From NCBI GenBank assembly GCA_022842785.1, contig JALHOW010000003.1, positions 682,001-746,000 of the forward strand: a stretch of 64,000 bases of DNA. Direction: 5' to 3'. Source of the stretch: Hyphomicrobiaceae bacterium. GTDB taxonomy: Bacteria > Pseudomonadota > Alphaproteobacteria > Rhizobiales > Hyphomicrobiaceae. The position numbers and the translations under genes are program-made. Positions 35,801-45,005 of the stretch are shown in pieces. Below the pieces are notes generated by a model. That model did not search any database. It saw only the letters and a list, made by a program, of their open reading frames with translations, and was not told where the DNA came from. Positions within the stretch are counted from its first letter, which is position 1; every line of letters begins with the position of its first letter.

Positions 35801-37600
35801 TCAGGCTCGGCCACGCGATCCAAGCTCAGGAATGCCCGCGCTTGGTATCGCGATAGGGGCAACCTTGATCGCGAGCCAGCAATCGGATCGCTTCGCCCAT
35901 TCCGTCGGCATTTTCATGCCGGCGGTCCGGCGCAATTCGGCATCCACGGTGAGCGCCCACTCGCCAATCAGTGCCCTGAACTCCGCTGACACCGCTTGGC
36001 GAGCCCAGATCTCGTTGTACTGGATGCTGCCTTCGCAACGGTGCGCAACCAGTGACGCCGTGTACGCCGTGATGTTTGCCTGATAGGCCGGAAACTTAAG
36101 CGACTTCACAGCAAGCTGCACGGCCTGAAATACGATCATTTTAGCGATGAACTGTCGGTACCAGTCCGCGTCGGGTACGAAGCCGTCTGGATGGTCCTGC
36201 TTCAGCTGCTGCATGAAGTGCTGAAAATTCTTCTGATTGCCGTAGCTTACTAAGTCGGGCCGCCCCGCCCAGACATTTAGGGTCTTGGCGAGGTCCGTTT
36301 TAGAAAAGCGTCGTTGTTTGGGTGTCTCCGAGCGGAATTTTCGCTGCTGCGCCTTTGAATATGACGCTTTGGTCTCGGCTGCGCCGTAGCTGCCCCGCGC
36401 TCGTTCGTAGAACCAGCGGCCGGATGCGTCCGGTATCCATGTGTTGTTGGACAGTTCCTCCACGGCGACGTGAAACGGGTCGTTCGCTGAGAAGTCGGCA
36501 GGTTGGACCGTGTTTTGGCTGTTGGCAGACTGAGAGATCGCCCCGACCATTTCGCCTAGCTTGACGCCTGCTACGCGGATAATCTTAGCAGGCACCAGGA
36601 TGTCGTCGAGTTTCGCATTGTCCTGCCTGCGCGCCCTGTGAAGGGAAGCAGTCGTCTGGCCCCCGTTGACGATCTGAAGGCCGGCGAGCCGCGTGATTGC
36701 GTGTTGACCATCCTCCAATAGAACAGTCTCCATATCGTCGACAGTAGCTACGATGCCGTTGTTGTAAGCTAGGAAGTGATGCGGCTCGCTGAGGATTGTT
36801 CGCCGAAGGCCGGCATTGACGCTCTTGCGCCCTCGCACGCCGAGGAATGCCCGCACGTTCAACTCGAGAAGACGGGTGCCAAAGCGCTCGTAGGCATCAG
36901 CCAACAACGCGGCAGGTATTGCAGTCAGGTAGGTGTCGAATTCGGAAGCCGAAGTGCCGACAGCTAGGCAGGGGATGGGAGCACCGGCACTCTGCACGAC
37001 ATCGACGATGATGTCGGCTCTCGTCTCACCTTCGCCGAGGATCCGATGCAGCTGCTCGATCCCGTAGAGCTCCGCTACGATGCGTGTGTCGCCATAGCGA
37101 TCGTCAAGCTCACGCGAGAATTTGGTCAGCATCCCATCGGATAACACCACAATCCTGAGAACGCGGATCGCTTTATGGCCCTCATAAATGCGCCGCGCGA
37201 GATCGCTCGCATCTGTATTGGCCGGTTCGATCTTGTTGTGCAGACCCTGGCACGCCGCATCAAAGAAGCGCATAGCGCGCTCGATCGCCGTTACGACGGC
37301 GGCTGGAGGCACAGCCTTAGGCGGGCATTCTCCGGTGTGGACGGTGGTGACAAGTAGAAGTCGTTCATCATCATCCGAAAGTTCGAAACCAGTGATCTTA
37401 TATTGGGCACGCCCGAAGCGCCCCTCCCCACCTTGTGTGAGGGGGATGGGATTCTCGAATACGTTTCGCTCGGCCAGCTCATCAAGGATTAGCTTGGTAA
37501 ACTGGATCTCCGAATACGGTTCCGCCGCATCGTTCTGGACGGCCTCGTCCACGTCGGCGGCCAGCTCGCGCGCAAAGTTTTCGAGCGCTGCCTCGCTCAT
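35801..37600 (-). CDS. AIPR family protein (abortive-infection phage resistance domain)
   Basis: A 599-aa cytosolic protein. The AIPR core shows FLAYNNGIVATVDD (276-289) and GLQIVNGGQTTASLHRA (307-323), followed by ISQSANSQNTVQPADFSAND. AIPR proteins occur in phage-resistance and restriction loci; no biochemical activity is assigned with certainty. It is the last gene of a four-gene operon and overlaps the preceding PD-(D/E)XK gene by 4 bp. The integrase gene converges on it, with 28 bp between. Confidence 0.88.
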   Translation of the reverse strand: MSEAALENFARELAADVDEAVQNDAAEPYSEIQFTKLILDELAERNVFENPIPLTQGGEGRFGRAQYKITGFELSDDDERLLLVTTVHTGECPPKAVPPAAVVTAIERAMRFFDAACQGLHNKIEPANTDASDLARRIYEGHKAIRVLRIVVLSDGMLTKFSRELDDRYGDTRIVAELYGIEQLHRILGEGETRADIIVDVVQSAGAPIPCLAVGTSASEFDTYLTAIPAALLADAYERFGTRLLELNVRAFLGVRGRKSVNAGLRRTILSEPHHFLAYNNGIVATVDDMETVLLEDGQHAITRLAGLQIVNGGQTTASLHRARRQDNAKLDDILVPAKIIRVAGVKLGEMVGAISQSANSQNTVQPADFSANDPFHVAVEELSNNTWIPDASGRWFYERARGSYGAAETKASYSKAQQRKFRSETPKQRRFSKTDLAKTLNVWAGRPDLVSYGNQKNFQHFMQQLKQDHPDGFVPDADWYRQFIAKMIVFQAVQLAVKSLKFPAYQANITAYTASLVAHRCEGSIQYNEIWARQAVSAEFRALIGEWALTVDAELRRTAGMKMPTEWAKRSDCWLAIKVAPIAIPSAGIPELGSRGRA

Positions 37601-38613
37601 GCCCCCTCCCCCATATGCTTCATAGTCGCCAGAGCGTCCCTCTCATCAATAAGATGGCTCTGCAAAGTGCGCAGGTCGAGCCGGTAACGCGCCTCGGCTA
37701 TGCCTATCGAAGTCCCGGCGCGGGTCAGCCGAGGAAACGAGGGCCCTACTCTGAAAAATCGCGTAGAAAGTGTCTGAAACACAGGAGTCAGATAGAGGTC
37801 TGCGTCAACATCGGCATAGCCCACCACGAGGAGCGCATCGTCAAATGTTCGCACCAGGAACGGTGCAGAGGCGATCATCTGCTCCTTGATCTCGCCGACG
37901 AGGCCTGGCAGATGAACCCCCTCCAGCGCCTCCATGAGATGCACGTGCACAAGTAGCAAAACTGACAGGCCCGCCTCGTCCAACTGATCTAGCGAGCTGA
38001 TATCGATAAGAGACGCGACACCGCAGGAAGTCTTCACTTCCAGTCCGATGCCGCGCCGGGCGAAGTCATGAAGTCCACCGGTTGGACCGGTCCAGGCGTC
38101 AACCGCAGCGGGCCATCCGGCGACTTCGGCCAGCCGTCGAAGCATAAGCAGCTCGCCAGCGAGACCAACGATTGATTGCCGACCTAGGCCGGATCGGCGA
38201 GCGAGCAAAAAGGCTTGCCAAGCGTTAAGGCGAGCAAACAACGCAGCGATCGCCGCAGTCGCTGACTGAAAGGCCGCAGCTGACTCCATTAGATCGCCGG
38301 CCAAAATCTCGAAAATCGAAGCCAGATCCGGCCTCTCCACCACGACGGCAATGCGGTAATTGCGCTCCGGGTAGTTGCGCTCCTCAAGCATCGAGATGCC
38401 GTCGGCCTCGAAACGTTCGTGTTTCTGAGGAGCGTTCTCAATCGCAGTCTCGAAAAGCAGTGAGCGGGCCTCGTCTGTTTCGCGGATGCCTGCGAGCACC
38501 ACAAGGGGGCCGGGACAGTCCAGACGGATGGCTCGCCAAGCTCGAGTACTGTTGGCAGTTGCCGACGCTTTCGCCCACCCCAAACGCGCTGCCGCGATCA
38601 ACAAATCGCTCAT
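37597..38613 (-). CDS. PD-(D/E)XK motif protein (DUF4420-like)
   Basis: A 338-aa predicted nuclease. The motif order fits the PD-(D/E)XK fold: Glu154 in LAGELLMLRRL, Asp183 in GGLHDFARRG, and the E-V-K triad Glu192-Lys194 in GIGLEVKTS. WTGPTGGLHDF is the family signature. Both ends overlap neighbouring genes by 4 bp (Z1 helicase before, AIPR after), showing translational coupling. It is probably the cleaving subunit of this restriction-like complex, with the vsr-like protein as a second nuclease. Confidence 0.85.
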   Translation of the reverse strand: MSDLLIAAARLGWAKASATANSTRAWRAIRLDCPGPLVVLAGIRETDEARSLLFETAIENAPQKHERFEADGISMLEERNYPERNYRIAVVVERPDLASIFEILAGDLMESAAAFQSATAAIAALFARLNAWQAFLLARRSGLGRQSIVGLAGELLMLRRLAEVAGWPAAVDAWTGPTGGLHDFARRGIGLEVKTSCGVASLIDISSLDQLDEAGLSVLLLVHVHLMEALEGVHLPGLVGEIKEQMIASAPFLVRTFDDALLVVGYADVDADLYLTPVFQTLSTRFFRVGPSFPRLTRAGTSIGIAEARYRLDLRTLQSHLIDERDALATMKHMGEGA

Positions 38614-41366
38614 TGCAGCTCGAGCCTTCGCTCGACCGCGTTGTATTTATAAGTGACAGAACGCGCGTTTGGTGATTCCGGAAAGCTTATGACTAATCCA
38701 AAAAGCGGCATCCCCAGACCGTCAATTCCTGCAAGAACCGGATCGAGCGGATAGATCAGTAGCAGTGCGCGCTGAGGCCGCTGTCCGCGGGCAACGCGAA
38801 TGTCAGGCCCGGACGGACGTTCGGTCGGATCCTTCCCTTTCTCCTTGCGGGCTGCATTGGTGAGCTCAAGCGCATACCGGAATTCACCAGCGCTGAGATC
38901 CAGCGTCTCATCGCCAGGCGAGAGGATGGTGCGATAGGATATCGTGCTGCCCGGCGCAGCGCGCTCGATTACCTCACGCGATACCGTCCGTATATTCAGC
39001 TCAGCGAAACACTGCTCGCTGCCCCGGCCGGACGGCATGATCACGGTCCAGTCCGTAAGCTCATTGATGGCGAGCTGCGCACGGATGTAGTCGCGCAGGC
39101 GGTGAGGATCAAAGGTATCCTCGGGAAAGCGAAGCGCACCGACAAGATCCGCAACCGCTGCGCCCGGCACGCCAGTCCATCTGCGGCCCTGGCTGGCGGC
39201 ACTCGCGCCGTCAGGCCGCTCGACTGTAAAGCGCTCGAGTGGAATGGGCCCAAGTCCCTGAAGGAAGGTCGCAAGATGATCGCCGTTCGCTCGGTTGATG
39301 CCCTTGTCCCGGAAGAAGACTGTTTGGATCCTTCCATCACCCGCAAATGACACCTGATGCTCGGACGCGTGTCGCATCTTGTTCTGAGCAGTCACCAGCA
39401 GGACGCTGTGGGACTGGACCCTAAGCCCATAGTCCTTCGGACGCGCACCAAGCCGGGCCATGCGATCCAACCGGCTTCGCAAGTCCTCGGCAGCCGTCGC
39501 GACATGCCGGAACCATATCTGTAAGTCGGCCGGCATGCAGAGGCGGCACAAATCTACGTAGCCGCCGCGGTACCCGAACCACCGACCCATCTGCATTAAG
39601 CTGTCATACATCCGTGACGCGCGCAGGAAGTAACTTACGGATAGACCTTCCAGCGTGAGGCCGCGGGACAGTTTATCGCCTCCGACGGCGATAACGCTGT
39701 ACCCGCTTTCCTCGTGACCTTCGTAGTCGATGGGCTCCTTGAGATCGCTGTTGACGACTTGAACTCGGATACGGTCGGCGGCTTCGTGGAGTTCGGGCTC
39801 GATAGCGTCCCAATTGATCGCTCTGAGATTGCGACCATACTCCGTCGACCGAACCCGCTCCGTACACGGGAGGAAGTCCGTGTTCCACAAAGCCTCCAGA
39901 CGCGCGACCAAGTCGCCGCTGCCGGTGCGGTAGCGCAATCGTCGCTTGGTTTCAGTGAGCCACACATCGATCTGGGCATGAACTCGCTGATGCACCTCAC
40001 GAAAGCGCGAGACGTGCACCAGCATCGAGTTGTGAACGGCTACTTGGCCGCGCACGCGCCGTGCGGCACACACCAGAATAAAGGACAGTACAGCACTCTC
40101 GAGCGAGGGCGGGATTACTTCCTGCCCCTCGTAACGCGGAACGGCATCCTTCTTGTGGGTCGAAGCAAGCCACGCCTCCTTTACTTGGTCGACATCGCGG
40201 CACAAGGGCAACGGAACCGGCGCGGTGGCGGGATCCTCCGCATCAATCCCAAAAAGGGCTGCGGGGCCTACATAGTTGGAAGGAGCCTGCAGGCTAACGA
40301 TGAAGCTACGCGGGAACAGATCCTCGCCGTAGCCTTCGGCCAACCTCGTGTCGTGGATCAGGATGTTGGCAAACGGAGTGGCGGTATAAGCGACATAAGC
40401 AGACCGCGGAAATGCTGCAAGCAGCCTTCGGATTTCGCCATTGATGGTCTTGGGGTCGTAGTCTGGATCAAACTCGTCGTCCGAGATTTGATTTTGATCG
40501 CCGGTATCGACCGACGCTTGGTCGGCCTCATCGTCGATCAGAAGTAGCGGCGCCGTATGCGTATCGCCTCTCCGTTCTACGACCTCGCTAACCCAGCCAT
40601 TCAGGTTCTTAAGAATGCTGGCGTTCTTCTTGACGACAAGGAGCACCGGGCGCTGCTGCACGCCCATACCGAGATTCTCGTGCACGGCGCGGCGAAAATC
40701 TCCGTTGGCAGCCTGTGTCGTGATGTTATCGGCATGGACGCTGCCGTTGATTAGACCCGCCCCAATGGGCCGGCGCTGCATCTCCGTGCGGGTGTCGTAG
40801 CCGAGAAAATCGCGGTCGATCCGCTTCTGAGTCTGCTGGCGCAATGCGTTGTGCATCCCTGCCATAACGACAATGAGCCGGTAGCCGGCGTCAGCCGCTT
40901 TGGCGATAAGACCGGCATAATTTGCCGTCTTGCCGGACTGAACATGGCCGACAACAAGTCCGCGCGTGTCCCACGGAGCGTCACGCTGCGGGTCCTCCAT
41001 CCATTCCATGATGCGGTCGGTCGCATCATCGATGGCCTGAATGGAAGCTTCAGGCCATTCAAGCGAACGCAGCTGATCCGCGTAGCGCTCAAAGAAGCGG
41101 CGGTTGAGTTTCCTGTCACCACGATACCAATCGATGTGGTCTGCAGTCGGATCGGACATGACGGTTGGCGCGCCGACTGCGATGGGTAGACGCTCCTCCA
41201 ACATCGCGACGACCCGATCAAGATCAAAAGAGCCGACAGCATGACCTAGGAATCCGGCTGTCTCGATTGCTGCCTTCCTGATGACTTCGCGGTCAATGGT
41301 GGCGCCGGGAAATTGCGCGCGAAGCTTGCGGTCGGCGATGGACACAATCGTCGCTTCAATATCCAT
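38610..41366 (-). CDS. Z1 domain-containing SF2 helicase-like ATPase
   Basis: A 918-aa protein. The helicase core has Walker A GHVQSGKT (140-147), Walker B LLIDDEAD (275-282), motif III-like AYTATPFAN (326-334), and motifs V-VI in GGDKLSRGLTLEG and QMGRWFGYR (562-600). The Z1 region lies from the last helicase motifs onward. This gene usually accompanies GHKL ATPases and nucleases in restriction-like loci. The ATG at 41366 has GGGGGA upstream; the 32 codons open before it are not conserved-looking. It likely translocates on DNA to bring the nuclease into action. Confidence 0.88.
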   Translation of the reverse strand: MDIEATIVSIADRKLRAQFPGATIDREVIRKAAIETAGFLGHAVGSFDLDRVVAMLEERLPIAVGAPTVMSDPTADHIDWYRGDRKLNRRFFERYADQLRSLEWPEASIQAIDDATDRIMEWMEDPQRDAPWDTRGLVVGHVQSGKTANYAGLIAKAADAGYRLIVVMAGMHNALRQQTQKRIDRDFLGYDTRTEMQRRPIGAGLINGSVHADNITTQAANGDFRRAVHENLGMGVQQRPVLLVVKKNASILKNLNGWVSEVVERRGDTHTAPLLLIDDEADQASVDTGDQNQISDDEFDPDYDPKTINGEIRRLLAAFPRSAYVAYTATPFANILIHDTRLAEGYGEDLFPRSFIVSLQAPSNYVGPAALFGIDAEDPATAPVPLPLCRDVDQVKEAWLASTHKKDAVPRYEGQEVIPPSLESAVLSFILVCAARRVRGQVAVHNSMLVHVSRFREVHQRVHAQIDVWLTETKRRLRYRTGSGDLVARLEALWNTDFLPCTERVRSTEYGRNLRAINWDAIEPELHEAADRIRVQVVNSDLKEPIDYEGHEESGYSVIAVGGDKLSRGLTLEGLSVSYFLRASRMYDSLMQMGRWFGYRGGYVDLCRLCMPADLQIWFRHVATAAEDLRSRLDRMARLGARPKDYGLRVQSHSVLLVTAQNKMRHASEHQVSFAGDGRIQTVFFRDKGINRANGDHLATFLQGLGPIPLERFTVERPDGASAASQGRRWTGVPGAAVADLVGALRFPEDTFDPHRLRDYIRAQLAINELTDWTVIMPSGRGSEQCFAELNIRTVSREVIERAAPGSTISYRTILSPGDETLDLSAGEFRYALELTNAARKEKGKDPTERPSGPDIRVARGQRPQRALLLIYPLDPVLAGIDGLGMPLFGLVISFPESPNARSVTYKYNAVERRLELQ

Positions 41367-41391
41367 TAAAAATCCCCCAGACTTGAGCTCG

Positions 41392-42873
41392 CTAGCCTTC
41401 CCCGAGCCGCTCGGCAATATCCGGCACGGAGTCGAAAGGCTCCATCCGGGCAACCGCAGCAATTGCGGCAGCGCGATCGAGTCCAGCCGCTGTCATAGTT
41501 CGGGCGATGCCTCGCGCGGAGTCAATGAGCAAACCGTATCCCACTGGATCTTTGCCAAGCGCCTGAGGCGGCCCGGTTTCGACGGTATCAAGCCAGATCC
41601 GGTCGACGGGAACGGTTCGCTCAATCAGCTCCAGCGTGGCATCGAGTACCTCGCCGTCCCGGCCGAGACGGTCGCGTAGCATGACAAGCAAGGGGTGATC
41701 GCGGCGGACGCTATAGCGCCGTTCCGCTGGCGGGGGGTTCACCTGCCAAATTCTGGCGATACCGTCAGAATTTGACGGCTCGGCTCGGCGGCCGCGGTGA
41801 AAAAAGACCTGCTTGGCAATTTTGCGGATGTCGCCGGCGATGCGCTCCAGTTGTGCGCGCAGACCCTCCGGAGGTCTCGCCTGAGCCTTCCGTATATCTA
41901 TGTGCCAGTCCTCGTCGATGGTATTTGGGAGGTCAATGCGGATGCGGGCAAGGCGGCTGAACTCTTCCCGTGTCCAGGCCCGCGTTCCTCCGATGCCGAG
42001 CCATCCCCCTGCCGACAGCAACCGCTTTTGTCGGTAGACGTAGAAGCCCTGCTGGGCCGCCCAGCCGTTGGGGCCGCCTGCCGCCTCAAGGGCGGTCGAG
42101 TTGGCGAAACGGTCCGGATGGGGAAGGATGAAACCGCGAACCGTGATGCGCTCACCGCCGCTGTCCAGCGTCTGTTCGGGACGCGGAATGGTGGCCCCTT
42201 GGTCTTCTAGATACGGATCCCAGCCCTTGATGCGTATGCCGTTTATGGCAATACGCAGCCGCCGCGCATCGCCGGCCAGAAAGCGGTGAAATACCATCGC
42301 GAGGTGGCGCTCCACGCGCTCGATGCCCGCAAGAAAGGCTTTAAGTGTAGGCCTTTCCCGGACACGCCCGAAATCGATGCGATCCCAAATGACAATGGTT
42401 CCTGATGGCCGATCTGAAAGCGGTTGTGCGAGGTGGGCTACATCTTCGGACAGCCCCTCGAGCAATTCCCAACCATCACCTGCTGTCCGTATATGGTCCA
42501 GATCCCAACAGAATACGGCGGTGACATCGCCGCTCTTTGACGCGACCGTCATTCGACGGCACTGCGAAAGCGAGGCCGTCTTAAGACCGAGGCCAAATCG
42601 TCCTAGATCGTGACGGTCGCGCACGACCGACGGGCCGGCGCCACCGAATCGCATGGCCTCGACCAGACGATCCTCCGTCATGCCCGCTCCATCGTCAGCG
42701 ATGACGACGAATGGATCGCCCTCGTTCCATTCCAGTGTCAGATCAACGCAATTGGCCCCGGCGGAAATGCTGTTGTCGATGAGGTCGGCAATTGCGGTCT
42801 CAAGGGAGTATCCTGTGCCGCGCAACGATTCGATGAGTGCGGAGGCGGAAGGCGGTATCTGTCGAGAGGGCAA
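41392..42873 (-). CDS. MORC/MutL-like GHKL ATPase
   Basis: A 493-aa protein whose N-terminal ATPase has the N-box AIADLIDNSISAGA (27-40), G1 box DDGAGM (60-65) and G2 box GRFGLGLKTAS (91-101). An S5-like region follows. The N-box has Asp-Leu-Ile-Asp-Asn where MutL carries a catalytic Glu, as in the paraMORC group. The start is uncertain: no ATG fits, and a TTG at 42873 with GAGG seven bases upstream begins right before the conserved part. It heads the operon with Z1, PD-(D/E)XK and AIPR, and is divergent from vsr. Confidence 0.83.
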   Translation of the reverse strand: MPSRQIPPSASALIESLRGTGYSLETAIADLIDNSISAGANCVDLTLEWNEGDPFVVIADDGAGMTEDRLVEAMRFGGAGPSVVRDRHDLGRFGLGLKTASLSQCRRMTVASKSGDVTAVFCWDLDHIRTAGDGWELLEGLSEDVAHLAQPLSDRPSGTIVIWDRIDFGRVRERPTLKAFLAGIERVERHLAMVFHRFLAGDARRLRIAINGIRIKGWDPYLEDQGATIPRPEQTLDSGGERITVRGFILPHPDRFANSTALEAAGGPNGWAAQQGFYVYRQKRLLSAGGWLGIGGTRAWTREEFSRLARIRIDLPNTIDEDWHIDIRKAQARPPEGLRAQLERIAGDIRKIAKQVFFHRGRRAEPSNSDGIARIWQVNPPPAERRYSVRRDHPLLVMLRDRLGRDGEVLDATLELIERTVPVDRIWLDTVETGPPQALGKDPVGYGLLIDSARGIARTMTAAGLDRAAAIAAVARMEPFDSVPDIAERLGEG

Positions 42874-42946
42874 GGTGGCACCTCGTAAGAAACTTGAAGG
42901 GCTTCGAGATCGCGACAACGGAGTGGCTGCAGCTCGGTCAGACGTT

Positions 42947-43354
42947 ATGACCCCCGAGCAGCGCTCTGCCTGTATGTCGAGAATCCGGGGCAAGGATACT
43001 CAACCTGAACGCTTTGTGCTCGATCTTCTCAGCGAAGCCGGCGTGGTAGTGGAAGCACACTGCCGAGACCTGCCGGGCCGACCGGATTTCGTGATGCGAG
43101 ATAGGCGCATCGCAATTTTTGTGGACGGCGACTTCTGGCACGGCTGGCGGTTCCCCCGCTGGAGCCACAAACTTGCACCTTTTTGGAAGGCCAAAATTCA
43201 ATCGAACAGGCAGCGCGACGGACGCAATCATGCGCGGCTTCGACGAGCCGGCTGGCGGGTCGTCAGGATTTGGGAGCACCAGATCGAGAGGCAGCCAGAG
43301 GGCGTGAGGCAAAAAATTTCCGAAATAGTTTCTGTGGCAGATGTGCACAGCTGA
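42947..43354 (+). CDS. vsr: Vsr-like very short patch repair endonuclease
   Basis: A 135-aa strand-specific nuclease that nicks at T:G mismatches made when 5-methylcytosine deaminates. Conserved points are MTPEQRSACMSRIRGKDTQP, Glu21, Asp47 in LPGRPDFV, His65 in DFWHGW, and WRVVRIWEHQIE. The ATG at 42947 lacks a good site. A GTG at 42923, adding eight residues, is an alternative. It is followed after 66 bp by the cytosine methyltransferase, the expected partner. Confidence 0.9.
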   Translation: MTPEQRSACMSRIRGKDTQPERFVLDLLSEAGVVVEAHCRDLPGRPDFVMRDRRIAIFVDGDFWHGWRFPRWSHKLAPFWKAKIQSNRQRDGRNHARLRRAGWRVVRIWEHQIERQPEGVRQKISEIVSVADVHS

Positions 43355-43420
43355 AAGGTTTTATCGTGCATTCACGAGGCGAGGCCTGGTTTTGCGGGCG
43401 GAAATCGGTATGACCCCTGC

Positions 43421-44368
43421 ATGAAACCGAACGTGCTAGATATGTTCTGCGGCGCAGGCGGCTCGAGTGCAGGCGCACGAGCGGCCGGTGCTCGCGTCCG
43501 GGCCGGTATCGACGGATGGGAACTTGCGGTCCGCACCTTTGGGGACAATTTCGAGGGAGCAGCCATACATCACCGGATGCTGACACCTTCTTACGTCCCC
43601 GGTCGAGAATTCCGCGAAGGCGAGTATGAGATGATCATTGCCTCGCCCGAGTGCACGAACCACAGCCCTGCCAAAGGGTCGGCGCCGCGATGCGAGAACA
43701 GCCGCCTCACATCACACTACGTTCTCGGCTTTGCAAAGCGCTTGAAGCCCCGCTGGATAGTACTTGAGAACGTCGTGCAAATGAGGACTTGGAACGGCTT
43801 TGAGACCTTGATCGACGGACTGCGGGACCAGAAGTACAGGATCCGGCTGGAGCGGCTGGATGCATCGGAGTTCGGCGTGCCACAAACGCGCCGGCGCCTG
43901 TTCGTTATCTGCGATAGAGACCGCGAGGTGCCTCCTATACCGCGTTCGCGCAAGCGAGCACCTTCCGCCTCAAGCATTCTTAGGCTCGACGGGAAATATG
44001 AATCCCGTCCGCTCTACTCAGAGCGCCGCGCGAAAGCGACGCTCGAGCGCGCCGAACGCGCCATGTCCGCTCTGGGAAAGCGGGTACCATTCCTGATCGT
44101 CTACTACGGCTCTGATGGATCAGGGGGATGGCAGAGCTTAGAGCGCCCGCTCCGGACGCTGACCACGCTAGACCGGTTCGGTCTTGTTACCTGGGAAGGA
44201 TCAGACCCGATGCTGCGCATGCTTCAAGTCGAGGAACTCAAAGCGGCAATGGGCTTCCCGAGGTCCTATAGCCTGCGCCACGGCAGCCGGCGCGACCGGA
44301 TCAAAATGCTCGGGAATGGTGTGTGCCCCCCCGTGATGCGGGCTGTGGTCGAAACAATTACAGCATGA
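43421..44368 (+). CDS. DNA (cytosine-5-)-methyltransferase
   Basis: A 315-aa methyltransferase. The AdoMet motif I is DMFCGAGGSS (7-16). The catalytic Cys78 is in ASPECTNHS, the SPEC variant of the usual PPCQ loop. ENV (116-118) is motif VI, QTRRR (155-159) motif VIII, and LGNGVCPPVM motif X. The target-recognition region between VIII and IX is short. The site methylated cannot be predicted. With vsr it forms one arm of the divergent restriction-like locus and would mark self DNA. Confidence 0.93.
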   Translation: MKPNVLDMFCGAGGSSAGARAAGARVRAGIDGWELAVRTFGDNFEGAAIHHRMLTPSYVPGREFREGEYEMIIASPECTNHSPAKGSAPRCENSRLTSHYVLGFAKRLKPRWIVLENVVQMRTWNGFETLIDGLRDQKYRIRLERLDASEFGVPQTRRRLFVICDRDREVPPIPRSRKRAPSASSILRLDGKYESRPLYSERRAKATLERAERAMSALGKRVPFLIVYYGSDGSGGWQSLERPLRTLTTLDRFGLVTWEGSDPMLRMLQVEELKAAMGFPRSYSLRHGSRRDRIKMLGNGVCPPVMRAVVETITA

Positions 44369-44592
44369 CAGCTTCTTTCCAGGAACTCCGAAGCGGCAAT
44401 GTTCATTTGGCTCTACAGCCAGCGTCCTAACTCCACGACATTCCTTTATTCGCATCGGCAGTGCCGTAGCGCACGCACGCGCTTCGCTTGTGCAATTTTG
44501 CACTCCGCGAATAATTTCCACTTTCGTTCGCACGCAGCCCAGCACGCGCTACGTCGGCTCCGAGCGCGCTACACTAAGAAAACAAGCTGCCC

Positions 44593-44760
44593 GCAAATTT
44601 GCAAGCGCGCCCGCTGATGGCATTAGAGCATCGGCCTAGCCCCGCGCCAGCGCGTGGCGTCCCAAGCGTGCCAATGTGCGATGGCCCCAGACACTATCAA
44701 AGCAAAACTCCTGTTGCCGCGGGCGCCACAGCGCTCAAGCATTCCCTTTCGCAAATTTGC
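44593..44760. promoter_or_regulatory. Two identical GCAAATTTGC palindromes 158 bp apart
   Basis: Copies are at 44593-44602 and 44751-44760. Both are embedded in the longer shared string CGCAAATTTGCAA. Perfect 10-bp palindromes repeated upstream of the helicase gene suggest sites for a dimeric DNA-binding protein. A related TGCAAATGTGCAA is in the iteron cluster near 53.15 kb. Confidence 0.45.
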
Positions 44761-44820
44761 AAACGTGCACAACTCGCGAGGTCCCCGACGCAATCAATTT
44801 TACAGTCGTTGCCATCCACA

Positions 44821-44880
44821 CCTAACAATGTACCGGGCCGCCGCGCGCCTGCCTCTACCCTCGACCGGCCCGTCAGGTAC
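44821..44880 (+). repeat. Flanking module, left copy
   Basis: The first 38 bases match 53211-53248 at 34 positions, in the same orientation. GTACC (44830-44834) and GGTAC (44876-44880) bound an inner segment, as in the right copy. A G-run and GGCC follow in both. The two copies flank the second defence block. Confidence 0.75.
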
Positions 44881-45005
44881 TTTAGGGGGTGAGGCCGTGG
44901 TGGCCTCGCTGTTCACACTTGTGGCCTTCGGCTCTGCAGCGCACCTCCGGGGACTGCTTTTTGGGATCGTGATCCGCTATGATGCTGTAAATTCAAGGGG
45001 GCGCC

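Larger units (their letters stand above)
44369..45005. other. 637-bp non-coding stretch between the methyltransferase and helicase genes
   Basis: I see no convincing gene here. It holds the symmetric TGCAATTTTGCA at 44491-44502, two exact GCAAATTTGC palindromes and, at 44821-44880, one copy of a module found again at 53211. It must also contain the promoter of the SF1 helicase. Confidence 0.6.

Noticed and set aside
35801-44368. Block 1 as a BREX or DISARM system
   Set aside because: There is no PglZ, BrxC, DrmA or DrmB-like gene; the GHKL, Z1, DUF4420, AIPR and vsr set is a different class.
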